A stretch of DNA of 64,000 bases, from the NCBI GenBank assembly GCA_015068645.1, contig SVKD01000007.1, positions 54,834 through 118,833 of the forward strand, read 5' to 3'. The notes under the pieces were generated by a model. It was not told the DNA's origin, made no database searches, and was given only the letters and a program-made list of their open reading frames with translations. Shown one piece after another: positions 44,605-52,153 of the stretch; within the stretch, counting starts at the first letter, position 1, and each line of letters begins with the position of its first letter. This DNA comes from Oscillospiraceae bacterium. GTDB lineage: Bacteria > Bacillota > Clostridia > UMGS1840. The translations under genes were made by a program, and so were the position numbers.

Positions 44605-45603
44605 ATGCCATTATTTGAAGGTTACGAAAGAAGAATCGCCGGCATTACCAAATGCTTGGAAGAAAACGGAATCGCTTCCATCGAAGAAGCAAGAAAAATC
44701 TGTGAAGATAAAGGTATCGATGTTTATAACATCGTAAAAGGCATCCAGCCCATCTGTTTTGAAAACGCTTGCTGGGCATACATTTTAGGTGCCGCTTTAG
44801 CAATCAAACGTGGTGTTACCAACGCTGCTGACGCTGCAGAAGTAATCGGCGAAGGTTTACAGGCATTCTGTATCCCCGGCTCCGTTGCAGACGACAGAAA
44901 AGTAGGTATCGGTCACGGTAACTTAGCAGCAATGTTGTTAAGAGAAGAAACCAAGTGTTTCGCATTCTTAGCAGGTCACGAATCTTTCGCTGCTGCTGAA
45001 GGTGCAATCGGTATTGCAAAATCTGCAAACAAAGTTAGAAAAGAACCCTTAAAAGTTATCTTAAACGGTCTGGGTAAAGACGCTGCTGAAATTATCTCCA
45101 GAATCAACGGCTTCACCTATGTGAAAACCCAGTTTGACTACTACACCGGCGAACTGAAAGTAGTTTCTGAAAAAGCTTACTCCGACGGTGAAAGAGCAAA
45201 AGTTAAATGCTACGGTTGTGATGACGTTCGTGAAGGTGTTGCAATCATGCACAAAGAAAATGTTGGTGTTTCCATCACCGGTAACTCCACCAACCCCACC
45301 AGATTCCAGCATCCTGTTGCAGGTACCTACAAAAAAGAATGTATCCAGCAGGGTAAAAAATACTTCTCCGTTGCATCCGGCGGCGGTACCGGAAGAACTC
45401 TGCATCCCGATAACATGGCTGCAGGCCCCGCTTCTTACGGCTTAACTGACACTATGGGAAGAATGCACTCTGACGCTCAGTTCGCAGGTTCTTCCTCCGT
45501 TCCGGCTCACGTTGAAATGATGGGCTTGATCGGCGCAGGTAACAACCCCATGGTTGGTATGTCTGTTGCAGTTGCAGTAGCAATCGAAGAAGCTAGCAAA
45601 TAA
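44605..45603 (+). CDS. GGGtGRT family protein (unknown function); 3' end serves as attachment-like site
   Basis: 332 residues with ASGGGTGRTLHP, the motif that names the family, near residue 258. Other features are CFENACWAYILGAALAIKRG, GHGNLAAMLL, CYGCDDVREGVAIMH and the C-terminus NPMVGMSVAVAVAIEEASK. Codon use is strongly biased, so it is probably well expressed. The last ~65 bp recur at 47370-47434 and 52154-52219 next to an integrase element. This copy remains intact. Confidence 0.85.
   Translation: MPLFEGYERRIAGITKCLEENGIASIEEARKICEDKGIDVYNIVKGIQPICFENACWAYILGAALAIKRGVTNAADAAEVIGEGLQAFCIPGSVADDRKVGIGHGNLAAMLLREETKCFAFLAGHESFAAAEGAIGIAKSANKVRKEPLKVILNGLGKDAAEIISRINGFTYVKTQFDYYTGELKVVSEKAYSDGERAKVKCYGCDDVREGVAIMHKENVGVSITGNSTNPTRFQHPVAGTYKKECIQQGKKYFSVASGGGTGRTLHPDNMAAGPASYGLTDTMGRMHSDAQFAGSSSVPAHVEMMGLIGAGNNPMVGMSVAVAVAIEEASK
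45539..45603 (+). repeat. Attachment-like repeat, copy 1 (in the intact GGGtGRT gene)
   Basis: Begins at GGTAACAACCCCATGG and ends at the TAA. Similarity to copy 2 extends left to 45511. The three copies differ at only a few bases. Confidence 0.85.
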
Positions 45604-45815
45604 TAAAAACAGCAAAAATCACCGCATCTTGCACTTTTTTATAAAACTTCGCATATAGCAATATAGCTCGTTTTTAAAAAAACACAATCTACGGCGATTT
45701 ATAGCAGTTTTAAATGTCTGCGGACTTTCTTAAGCATTAATGTTAGACACATCATTTTGAGGTTTATACCGATGATGTGTCTAACTTTTTCATGCCGAAA
45801 AGGAAAAGTATGCAT
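45604..45815 (+). repeat. Downstream repeat of the GGGtGRT gene, copy 1
   Basis: Starts AAAACAGC...CCGCATCTTGCAC and includes the terminator and GCCGAAAAGG. A closely similar stretch lies after copy 3 at 52220-52443. No coding frame. Confidence 0.8.
45743..45791 (+). terminator. Terminator of the GGGtGRT operon
   Basis: TTAGACACATCAT and ATGATGTGTCTAA pair perfectly over 13 bp, followed by CTTTTT. A near copy lies at 52374-52423. Confidence 0.92.
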
Positions 45816-45829
45816 ACTGATTTTTAGTC

Positions 45830-45858
45830 TTGAAAACTTCAAGGGGATATAGTATAAT
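45830..45858 (+). promoter_or_regulatory. Sigma-A promoter of stalk-domain gene
   Basis: TTGAAA (45830-45835), 17 bp, TATAAT (45853-45858). The in-frame TTG at 45858 lies on the -10 and is not the start. Confidence 0.85.
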
Positions 45859-45893
45859 TGAATCAAAACTGTATGAAAGGTTGGAATAATCAT

Positions 45894-46592
45894 ATGAAAG
45901 AACAACTGAAAGGTTTTATTAAGGGTGTTGCTTTGACACTGAGTGTTGTTGCAGGAATTACGAGTGTTTCTGCAGCTATCAAAACGCAGAATGCGATATT
46001 AAATTACAACAACATCAAAATAAGCATAGACGGGAAGCAAATTGAACCAAAGGATGCAAGCGGAAATCTTGTAGAGCCTTTTATCATTGATGGCACAACT
46101 TATCTGCCGGTAAGAGCGGTTGCCTCTGCTATGGGTAAGAGTGTACAATGGGATGGTGAGACAAATACCGTAAATCTTACAGAGCCAAGTAAAGTGATAG
46201 CGGACTTCCATGACTATGATAGGTATGATCCTGATCGCTATGTAACACTGAGCGATTTGAATTATGGACAAGAAGTAGTGTTTGAAGCACAGGGAGATAT
46301 CACAGATTTCAAAATATTCTATCTGGAAAATGATGCTATGGATTCGTTTAGTGTTTATGATGGATTTTACTATAAAGAAGGGGTAAATAAAGTTTTATAT
46401 GAGAAAGATGTATTAAGTTCAGGGGAGTACATCATAACGAAACTTGCCAATACTTCTGATCTTTATCCGTCTTTTGGAATGGTATATACAAATGATTCCG
46501 GCGAGACTAAGGCCTATACCTTATTTACTGATGACCTCAGAGGTGAAGGAGTACATTCGTTTAATAGCTATGAGATTAGAATATTAAAGTAA
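45894..46592 (+). CDS. Secreted copper-amine-oxidase-stalk domain protein (accessory)
   Basis: About 232 residues. Signal peptide (GFIKGVALTLSVVAGITSVSA), then one stalk domain: NYNNIKISIDGKQIEP, VEPFIIDGTTYLPVRAVASAMGK and QWDGETNTVNL. The remaining ~130 residues are not recognised. AAAGG precedes the ATG at a rather long distance. Its stalk domain closely resembles that of the protein at 49170, so both accessory segments carry a related exported protein. Confidence 0.8.
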   Translation: MKEQLKGFIKGVALTLSVVAGITSVSAAIKTQNAILNYNNIKISIDGKQIEPKDASGNLVEPFIIDGTTYLPVRAVASAMGKSVQWDGETNTVNLTEPSKVIADFHDYDRYDPDRYVTLSDLNYGQEVVFEAQGDITDFKIFYLENDAMDSFSVYDGFYYKEGVNKVLYEKDVLSSGEYIITKLANTSDLYPSFGMVYTNDSGETKAYTLFTDDLRGEGVHSFNSYEIRILK

Positions 46593-46601
46593 ACACAAAA
46601 A

Positions 46602-46845
46602 TTGGACTTTCCTATTTTAGCGGTATTTTTACTGAGTACATTTATCAGCGGTTGTACACCTGTCAATCGATCTGATAGCGCTGATAATCACACCGCCCGA
46701 GAGAATGCGGGTACCGTTGGAATATGAAAGAATTTGTTGTGTAATACTTGATGAGAAAACAGGTGTGGTGGTTTGTCAAGTGATCAATGGAGATTTCTCT
46801 CACTATGCTGTTATCAATTCGAAAAGATTACTGAAATTTGATTAA
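46602..46845 (+). pseudogene. Frameshifted small lipoprotein remnant
   Basis: Frame 1 (from TTG 46602) reads a signal-like LAVFLLSTFISGC lipobox and then HTARENAG before a stop at about 46724. The adjacent frame from 46711 continues with ICCVILDEKTGVVVC and ends at TAA 46843. Joining the two frames gives a plausible ~80-residue lipoprotein. No ribosome site precedes the TTG. It looks broken. Confidence 0.55.
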
Positions 46846-46869
46846 TTCGACATCATAAAAGGAAAAACT

Positions 46870-46906
46870 AAATACTCCCCCGTGAAAACGGGGGTATTTA
46901 CTTTTG
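46870..46906 (+). terminator. Strong hairpin in the decaying segment
   Basis: AAATACTCCCCCGT and ACGGGGGTATTT around a GAAA loop, followed by ACTTTT. Confidence 0.75.
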
Positions 46907-47049
46907 AAATTACTTTATCTTACAGTATTCAACAATATATTGGAATTGTTAGTCAATATTTTTTACGGTTAAAAAAGAAGAGGGGGCTGTCCGCTTTGAA
47001 AAGCAATGCAAGCTCCGATGCAACTGACCATGACATTTTGTTGACATAC

Positions 47050-47078
47050 TTGACAGAGACAATACAGTGTGATACGAT
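47050..47078 (+). promoter_or_regulatory. Promoter upstream of SHOCT remnant
   Basis: TTGACA (47050-47055), 17 bp, TACGAT (47073-47078). 46907-47049 shows no gene I can support. Confidence 0.6.
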
Positions 47079-47114
47079 AAAGGTAACAAGAATGCTAAAA
47101 AAGGTGGTTTTATT

Positions 47115-47253
47115 ATGAAATTCCTTTACAATAAAACAGGAAATACCACAAAGTAACGCTGACGAACTGAAAAAGTATAAGGAACTGTTGGATAGCGGTA
47201 TCATATCTCAAGAAGAATTTGACGAAAAGAAAAAACAATTACTTGGTTTATAA
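47115..47253 (+). pseudogene. SHOCT-domain gene remnant (frameshifted)
   Basis: AAAGGTGG leads to ATG 47115, but that frame stops after 13 codons. The +1 frame from 47119 encodes SNADELKKYKELLDSG and SQEEFDEKKKQLLGL, a clear SHOCT (short C-terminal) domain, ending at TAA 47251. A frameshift, or a large loss of the usual N-terminal domain, has broken it. Confidence 0.65.
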
Positions 47254-47260
47254 TGCTACA

Positions 47261-47293
47261 CACGGAGCGGCACAAAACCGCTCCGTTTTTCTA
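47261..47293 (+). terminator. Terminator after SHOCT remnant
   Basis: ACGGAGCGG and CCGCTCCGT around a seven-base loop, then TTTTTC. Confidence 0.85.
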
Positions 47294-47369
47294 TATGTTC
47301 GCAAAGGTACAACTTTATAAACACATAAAAAGCACGTGTTTGTTGAAATGATGGGCATGATCGGCGCAG

Positions 47370-47434
47370 GTAACAACCCCATGGTTGGTATGTCTGTTGC
47401 AGTTGCAGTTGCAATCGAAGAAGCAAGCAAATAA
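47370..47434 (+). repeat. Attachment-like repeat, copy 2 (left end of integrase element)
   Basis: Matches the last codons of the GGGtGRT gene; similarity extends left to 47342 (GTTGAAATGATGGGC). It ends at TAA 47432-47434 and is followed by sequence unlike that after copies 1 and 3. Confidence 0.88.
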
Positions 47435-47454
47435 TAGGTAGTATCAACAATTTA

Positions 47455-47493
47455 AAGACTTCTGAATTTTGGTTCAGGAGTCTTTATTTTTTG
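47455..47493 (+). terminator. Terminator at the element's left end
   Basis: AAAGACTTCTGAA and TTCAGGAGTCTTT around a short loop, then a T tract. It would end transcripts arriving through the restored host gene. Confidence 0.8.
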
Positions 47494-47527
47494 TCCACAT
47501 TCCGCTTTTGTCCACAAATTGTCCACG
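47491..47527. repeat. Integrase arm-like direct repeats, left
   Basis: TTGTCCACA at 47491-47499 and 47508-47516, and TTGTCCACG at 47519-47527, just before the integrase gene. The same motif occurs at the right end (52060-52068). Confidence 0.65.
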
Positions 47528-47550
47528 ATAATGAGGGGAAAGAGGAGAAT

Positions 47551-48843
47551 ATGAAAAATAATATCATCATCAGAAAGAGAAAATCTGTCAAAAAGGGATT
47601 TACCTATGAATACAGATTTGAAACTGCACCGGTAGGTGGACAAAGAAAATGGATAAGTAAAGGCGGTTTTGAAAATGAAGAACTTGCAAGAGTTGAGGGC
47701 ATTAAGGCATTAAACGAATATAACGCTTGTGGGAAAGTAGTAGAACCAACATCAATGAGCTTTGCTGATTTTTTGGAACATTGGATTGTGAATGATTGTA
47801 GTGCAATACTTAACGAGGTTACAATTCAAAATTACAGGAAGAAGATTAAAAACCTGATAGCACCAACTTTGGGTAAATATAAGGTTAATACTATTGATAG
47901 AGATAAACTTCAAAATTTACTTGTATATTTGCATAATAATGGCTATTCAAGCAACACATTATCAGCCGTTAAGGGAATACTAACCAAATGCTTTAATTAT
48001 GCAATTTATAGCAACTACTTAGCGAAATCTCCAGCACTAAGTCTAAAGATACCAAAGAATGAAAATACAGATGTACCCACAAGAATATCACCACATATTT
48101 ATTTAACAAGAGAACGGATAGCATCTATATTTGAAAGATTTCCTGTTTCTTCATCTTCCCACTTGCCTTTGATGATTGGCTTGCATTGTGGTTTGAGATT
48201 AGGCGAAACTTTTGCTTTGACTTGGGATGATGTTCATTTGCACGAAAAGAAAATATCTATCAACAAACAAATTCAATGGCGACAATACCAAAGAACAGAG
48301 GGAGAAAAGAAACAAACCAATGGAAAAGCAGTTGGTAACTCGGGATGTTGGTATTTTACATCAACTAAATATAAGTCTGATAGAGTGATTGAGATTGATG
48401 ACGAATTGTTCACATTGCTTTCAGCAGAAAAGGAAAAACAAGAAAAAGCCGCTTCCTATTTTGCAGATAGATATACACATTATTATCAAACGGAAAGAAA
48501 AGAAATCACAACCGCTCCCACAGATAAAGAAATACACTTTGTTTGTGTTCGGGAAGATGGCACATATATCACACCACGAACAATGCAACATACATCAAGA
48601 GTAATACATAACGAATTAAATATAAAGGAGTTTGATTTTCATAGTTTGCGACATACCCACGCAACTGTGTTGCTTGAAAACGATGCTCCGCTGAAATACA
48701 TTCAGCAAAGGTTAGGACATAAGAAAATAGATGTTACATTGAATGTGTATCAGCATTTGACAGATGATTTAAGGAATAGAGGTACAAATGTGCTTAATAA
48801 TATATTTATTGGCAATCTGACGAAAATGTCATCAAAGTATTGA
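47551..48843 (+). CDS. int: Tyrosine site-specific recombinase (integrase)
   Basis: 430 residues from ATG 47551 (AAAGAGGAG upstream); a longer frame to 47491 lacks a ribosome site and crosses the arm repeats. N-terminal AP2-like arm-binding domain (FTYEYRFETAPVGGQRKWISKGGF), a SAM-like core-binding domain (SMSFADFLEHWI to YLAKSPAL), then the catalytic domain with Arg216 (GLRLGE), a Lys in STKYKSDRV, His364 and Arg367 (HSLRHTHA), His390 (RLGHKK) and nucleophile Tyr400 (LNVYQHL). All catalytic residues are present. It resembles integrases of Firmicutes prophages and ICEs. It probably recombines at the GGGtGRT 3' end beside it. Confidence 0.96.
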   Translation: MKNNIIIRKRKSVKKGFTYEYRFETAPVGGQRKWISKGGFENEELARVEGIKALNEYNACGKVVEPTSMSFADFLEHWIVNDCSAILNEVTIQNYRKKIKNLIAPTLGKYKVNTIDRDKLQNLLVYLHNNGYSSNTLSAVKGILTKCFNYAIYSNYLAKSPALSLKIPKNENTDVPTRISPHIYLTRERIASIFERFPVSSSSHLPLMIGLHCGLRLGETFALTWDDVHLHEKKISINKQIQWRQYQRTEGEKKQTNGKAVGNSGCWYFTSTKYKSDRVIEIDDELFTLLSAEKEKQEKAASYFADRYTHYYQTERKEITTAPTDKEIHFVCVREDGTYITPRTMQHTSRVIHNELNIKEFDFHSLRHTHATVLLENDAPLKYIQQRLGHKKIDVTLNVYQHLTDDLRNRGTNVLNNIFIGNLTKMSSKY

Positions 48844-48868
48844 AAAAGACAGATATTAGTGTTATAAT
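48840..48868 (+). promoter_or_regulatory. Sigma-A promoter of the structured RNA
   Basis: TTGAAA (48840-48845), 17 bp, TATAAT (48863-48868), beginning at the integrase stop codon. The predicted start point (about 48874) is the first base of the RNA's closing helix. Confidence 0.85.
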
Positions 48869-48873
48869 GGTTA

Positions 48874-49080
48874 TGCTACACTCTTAATTATAATGGGTTA
48901 GTTATATAATCTTGTATTTTTGCAAAGAATTACACAGTAGAAGTACGTTAATGGTAAAAGCGTACTATCTGACAAACTTCTCTGTGTAGATGCAAGTTAT
49001 ATAAGAGTGTAGCAACCTTATGTCAGAGCTTGTGCGTTTTTCGGTGCATGGCTCTGAAATATGGGTTATGCACTTTTTTA
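48874..49080 (+). ncRNA. Unclassified structured RNA of the integrative element
   Basis: Perfect 13-bp closing helix TGCTACACTCTTA (48874-48886) with TAAGAGTGTAGCA (49002-49014). Inside it, 48903-48914 pairs with 48993-49003 (one bulge). Next, ACACAG-T-AGAAGT (48932-48944) pairs with ACTTCTCTGTGT (48976-48987). At the tip, AGTACG (48942-48947) can pair with CGTACT (48961-48966). Downstream, CAGAGC/GCTCTG (49024-49056) and GTGCAT/ATGCAC (49044-49073) are mutually exclusive, and the latter is followed by TTTTTT, a terminator. No coding frame fits. It has its own promoter. It does not match tRNA, tmRNA, SRP or any riboswitch class I know. It could also be the leader of the gene at 49170. Confidence 0.7.
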
Positions 49081-49169
49081 ATTTGTGGTGGAATGTCTAT
49101 GTTGCTTTGAAACGAGGGAAATACATATAATTTATAAACATTATTATAAAAAATGAAAGGAAGAGAAAA

Positions 49170-50375
49170 ATGAAAGACAAAATTAAAGGGATTATCATTG
49201 GATTAATATTAGGATTATCTATTACGATAACAGGTGTATTCGCAACAAATGGTTCAGTTGTGAAGGAACTTTGGTATAACAACATCAAAATCACATTAGA
49301 CAATAAGACTATTAATCCTACTGATACTAACGGTAATTATGTAGAGCCTTTTACGATAGAAGGCACTACATACTTGCCAGTAAGAGCAATTTCTAACGCA
49401 TTAGGTTTATATGTTGATTGGGATGCAAACACAAACACAGTAAAACTTTCTACACAGAAGTCACAAGAGCAGACAATAAATCAAAATGCTAATATGGTTA
49501 TATATAACGAGAATGGTATTAAAGCAACATACCTAAATTATAATTATGATGAAGATGGAGATTTGATAATTAATCTTCTAGTGGAGAACAATTCTTTGCA
49601 AGATACAACACTAACTAGCGACAATTCTTATACATCAGTAAATGGATTTATGGTAAATGGACTTTTTTCACAGGGTATTTCTTCTGGGAAAAAAGCCAAT
49701 GCAAGATTTACAATATATAAAAGTTCTTTAGAAAAAAATATGATAAAAAATGTTGAAGAATTAGAAATAGGCTTTTTTTATAAAATAAATGGCTCATATG
49801 TGCATACAAAAGCGCTTCCAGTAATTTCAAAAAATAATTACGATAATAAAGTATCATATACTGAACAAAACTCGCCCCAAAATAAAACAACAATAGAAAA
49901 AGATGGTTTTAATGAAGCAAAAGAATACTTGATTAAAAACGGATATGAACAAAATCTTAACGGCAACACCGTTTATCAACTTGAAAAATACCTTTCTAAT
50001 GCAACTATAACTCTTATGTATAAAGAAAAAACAGATTCAATTCTGATGAGATATGACCCTGATTATGTTAGTGGGTATGATATAGCAAATGTAATTATTG
50101 AAATATATGATAATGACAGTAGTGCAGATGTATCAATGGTTATTGCGCCTGATAATGTAATTAAATCATATTACCCTAAAATTAGTCTTAATAAAATAGA
50201 TTTCAAAAAAAATATGAGTATTAGGTTTAATGATGATGAAATTCCACAATCTATTAGACAATCAGTAGATGAATATGCCTCAAAAGGAGTCCAATCATTA
50301 TTAACTAATGTCAATAGTATTTTATCAAGTGCCAATATAGATGTTTGTGATTTGGGATTTGTAAATTATAAGTAA
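49170..50375 (+). CDS. Secreted copper-amine-oxidase-stalk domain protein (element cargo)
   Basis: 401 residues. Signal peptide (GIIIGLILGLSITITGVFA), one stalk domain (WYNNIKITLDNKTINP, VEPFTIEGTTYLPVRAISNALG, DWDANTNTVKLS), then about 280 residues with no recognised domain, rich in Asn, Tyr and Ile with beta-strand-like patterns. AAAGGAAGAG precedes the ATG. The stalk domain is close to that at 45894. Exported adhesin or phage-surface role is only a guess. Confidence 0.82.
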   Translation: MKDKIKGIIIGLILGLSITITGVFATNGSVVKELWYNNIKITLDNKTINPTDTNGNYVEPFTIEGTTYLPVRAISNALGLYVDWDANTNTVKLSTQKSQEQTINQNANMVIYNENGIKATYLNYNYDEDGDLIINLLVENNSLQDTTLTSDNSYTSVNGFMVNGLFSQGISSGKKANARFTIYKSSLEKNMIKNVEELEIGFFYKINGSYVHTKALPVISKNNYDNKVSYTEQNSPQNKTTIEKDGFNEAKEYLIKNGYEQNLNGNTVYQLEKYLSNATITLMYKEKTDSILMRYDPDYVSGYDIANVIIEIYDNDSSADVSMVIAPDNVIKSYYPKISLNKIDFKKNMSIRFNDDEIPQSIRQSVDEYASKGVQSLLTNVNSILSSANIDVCDLGFVNYK

Positions 50376-50386
50376 ATTTAATTTAA

Positions 50387-50419
50387 AACCGCTCCGCTAT
50401 TTTCAAGTGGGGCGGTTTG
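50387..50419 (+). terminator. Terminator after element stalk protein
   Basis: AAACCGCTCCGCT and AGTGGGGCGGTTT with a six-base loop. Confidence 0.75.
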
Positions 50420-50454
50420 TATATATTGCACAAATCGCATTTCTGAAAAGAGAG

Positions 50455-50500
50455 GCATATCTCCTAAGGAAAAGGTTAGGTGATATCGGCATTTTTTTCA
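50455..50500 (+). terminator. Second hairpin with T run
   Basis: GCATATCTCCTAA and TTAGGTGATAT pair with one mismatch, then CGGCATTTTTTT. It could be a terminator or an attenuator of unknown input. Confidence 0.55.
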
Positions 50501-50528
50501 AAGCCACTATTTTCAGTTGCGATGTCAA

Positions 50529-50557
50529 TAGACAAATTCGCTCTTTTTTTGTATAAT
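50529..50557 (+). promoter_or_regulatory. Sigma-A promoter of helicase gene
   Basis: TAGACA (50529-50534), 17 bp, TATAAT (50552-50557), with AAGGAG before the ATG at 50591. Confidence 0.8.
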
Positions 50558-50590
50558 TATATTAACAAAACAAACAAGGAGTGATGTAAT

Positions 50591-51775
50591 ATGCAGGGAG
50601 AATATTTATCTAATATCATTGATATTGATGATATAAAAGACGAAGGATTAAATCTAATTTATGCTCCGTGTGGAAGTGGAAAATCAACATTTGCAAAAGA
50701 ACAGCTAAAGTCTTTAGATGATAGTATATTTAGTGAAGGAATGTTATATTTAATTGATGGAAGTGCAGGCAAAGAACAATTGTTGCAAAGTAAAGGTGCT
50801 GAATTAGATTATAATTATTGGACAGGCGAGGAAGAGTGGAAATTGCCTGGGATAAGAGTTATGACCTATGCAGGATATGCTACACTTAACCAAAAAGCAC
50901 CTAAATATGACATTTGGGAAAGAGATGCAATTATTGTGTGCGATGAGCTTCATAATGAAATTGCGTGGTCAAAATGGCAAAAAGATAATAATATACATCA
51001 ATATGCACTTGGACTAATTGCGACAAGAATTAACATAGGCGGAAATACAGTTGTAGCTATGAGTGCAACGCCCGATAAAATTCGCGAAGAATTTGGCTAT
51101 TGTTTAAATGAAATTGAATTGCATGGAATACCAAGACATTATGAAAACGAAAACGAAGAATATTATAGTAACTTGTCTCTATTACTCAACAAAATTCAAC
51201 CCAATCAGCGAGGGGTAATATACATAACCCGAATTAGTGAAATATTAAAATATAAAGCACTACTTGATGAAAGAGGGGTTAAAACAGCGGCGTTGTGGAG
51301 TAAGAGCAACGAAAAATATCCTTTAAGTGAAGAACAGAAAAAACAACGGCAATATATTATAAATCATAGGGAAATTCCAAAAGATGTAGATGTTTTATTT
51401 ATTAACAAATCCTTCGAAACAAGTATTTCGATAGGTAATGAAGAAGAAACGCAAAGACCTATTGATTTTATGATTATTCATACTACCGATAAAGATGCTC
51501 AAATTCAAGTGCGTGGTAGGTACAGAAATGATTTGAAGAATTTGTATCTGCATAAAGCAGATGAAGAGGATGTCATTGAATTAAGTCTTAAATGGCTATT
51601 GAGAAAACTATATAAAAAAGATAGAGATGAACTTTGTGCAGAATTAGGATTCAAGGATAAAAATGGCAGATTATTAAAGTGGCCATCAATCAAAGCAAAA
51701 TTAAAGAGGAATGGATATATTATAACAGAGAAGCGAACAAGTGAAGAAAGATATGTAATAATTGAAGAAATTTGA
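50591..51775 (+). CDS. Orphan DExH-box superfamily 2 helicase/ATPase (element cargo)
   Basis: 394 residues. Walker A APCGSGKST (25-33), Ia-like VMTYAGYATL, motif II DELH (118-121), motif III SATP (158-161), a V-like FINKSFETSISIG and motif VI QIQVRGRYR (304-312). Both RecA-like domains are compact, and a ~70-residue C-terminal helical part (LIKWLLRKLYKK-type, winged-helix-like) follows. It is not part of a restriction, CRISPR Cas3 or conjugation cluster here. Possible roles are element replication, excision control or defence; none can be shown from sequence. Confidence 0.85.
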   Translation: MQGEYLSNIIDIDDIKDEGLNLIYAPCGSGKSTFAKEQLKSLDDSIFSEGMLYLIDGSAGKEQLLQSKGAELDYNYWTGEEEWKLPGIRVMTYAGYATLNQKAPKYDIWERDAIIVCDELHNEIAWSKWQKDNNIHQYALGLIATRINIGGNTVVAMSATPDKIREEFGYCLNEIELHGIPRHYENENEEYYSNLSLLLNKIQPNQRGVIYITRISEILKYKALLDERGVKTAALWSKSNEKYPLSEEQKKQRQYIINHREIPKDVDVLFINKSFETSISIGNEEETQRPIDFMIIHTTDKDAQIQVRGRYRNDLKNLYLHKADEEDVIELSLKWLLRKLYKKDRDELCAELGFKDKNGRLLKWPSIKAKLKRNGYIITEKRTSEERYVIIEEI

Positions 51776-51981
51776 ACGTGACAATATTGAGGGTATTCTA
51801 AATAGGAAACACTAATTTTTGTCATTTGTTTTTTAGTTAGTCTATAAAAGAACTACCCATACGACACAAATTGAAAATAATAACAGTATATGGTTTTTAG
51901 CACCCTATCGGAAAATCAATATAAGTATAAGGTTTTCCTTGGTGTTTTGCCTTTTGGAAGCAAATTAAAATCGAATTGGTT

Positions 51982-52010
51982 TTGACAAATCAAAAGATAT
52001 GTGGTATAAT
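51982..52010 (+). promoter_or_regulatory. Sigma-A promoter at the element's right end
   Basis: TTGACA (51982-51987), 17 bp, TATAAT (52005-52010), reading outward across copy 3. 51776-51981 holds no gene I can support. Confidence 0.9.
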
Positions 52011-52046
52011 ATAAATGAAAAATAAATCTTGTTTTCGTGGACGAGT

Positions 52047-52068
52047 TTGTGTCCGCATTTTGTCCACA
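52047..52068. repeat. Integrase arm-like repeats, right
   Basis: TTGTCCACA at 52060-52068, with a degenerate TTGTGTCCGCA at 52047-52057, mirroring the cluster at 47491-47527. Confidence 0.55.
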
Positions 52069-52153
52069 AAAGTTTAATCAAAACAAAGTAAATATTACCA
52101 AATCAACGATTCAGAAGCTTAAAATCGCATTATTTATTACTACTACAGATATA

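Larger units (their letters stand above)
47435..52153 (+). mobile_element. Integrative element at the 3' end of the GGGtGRT gene
   Basis: About 4.7 kb between two copies of the GGGtGRT 3' end. In order it holds a terminator, arm-like TTGTCCACA repeats, a tyrosine integrase, a structured RNA gene, an exported stalk-domain protein, an orphan DExH helicase, a promoter and another TTGTCCACA. No relaxase, replication initiator, capsid or conjugation gene is present, so it is a minimal integrative element, possibly a satellite that depends on a helper. Codon use in the helicase and the 49170 gene is more AT-rich than in flanking core genes, in keeping with transfer. Ends are inferred from the repeats. 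Confidence 0.8.

Noticed and set aside
46882..47118. 78-codon frame in the decaying segment
   Set aside because: It starts inside a hairpin, has no recognised domain or ribosome site, and contains a promoter; probably chance.
48874..49080. Group II intron, tmRNA or retron RNA
   Set aside because: No reverse transcriptase is in the element, there is no tRNA-like acceptor or tag frame, and the RNA is too short for an intron with its conserved domain V.
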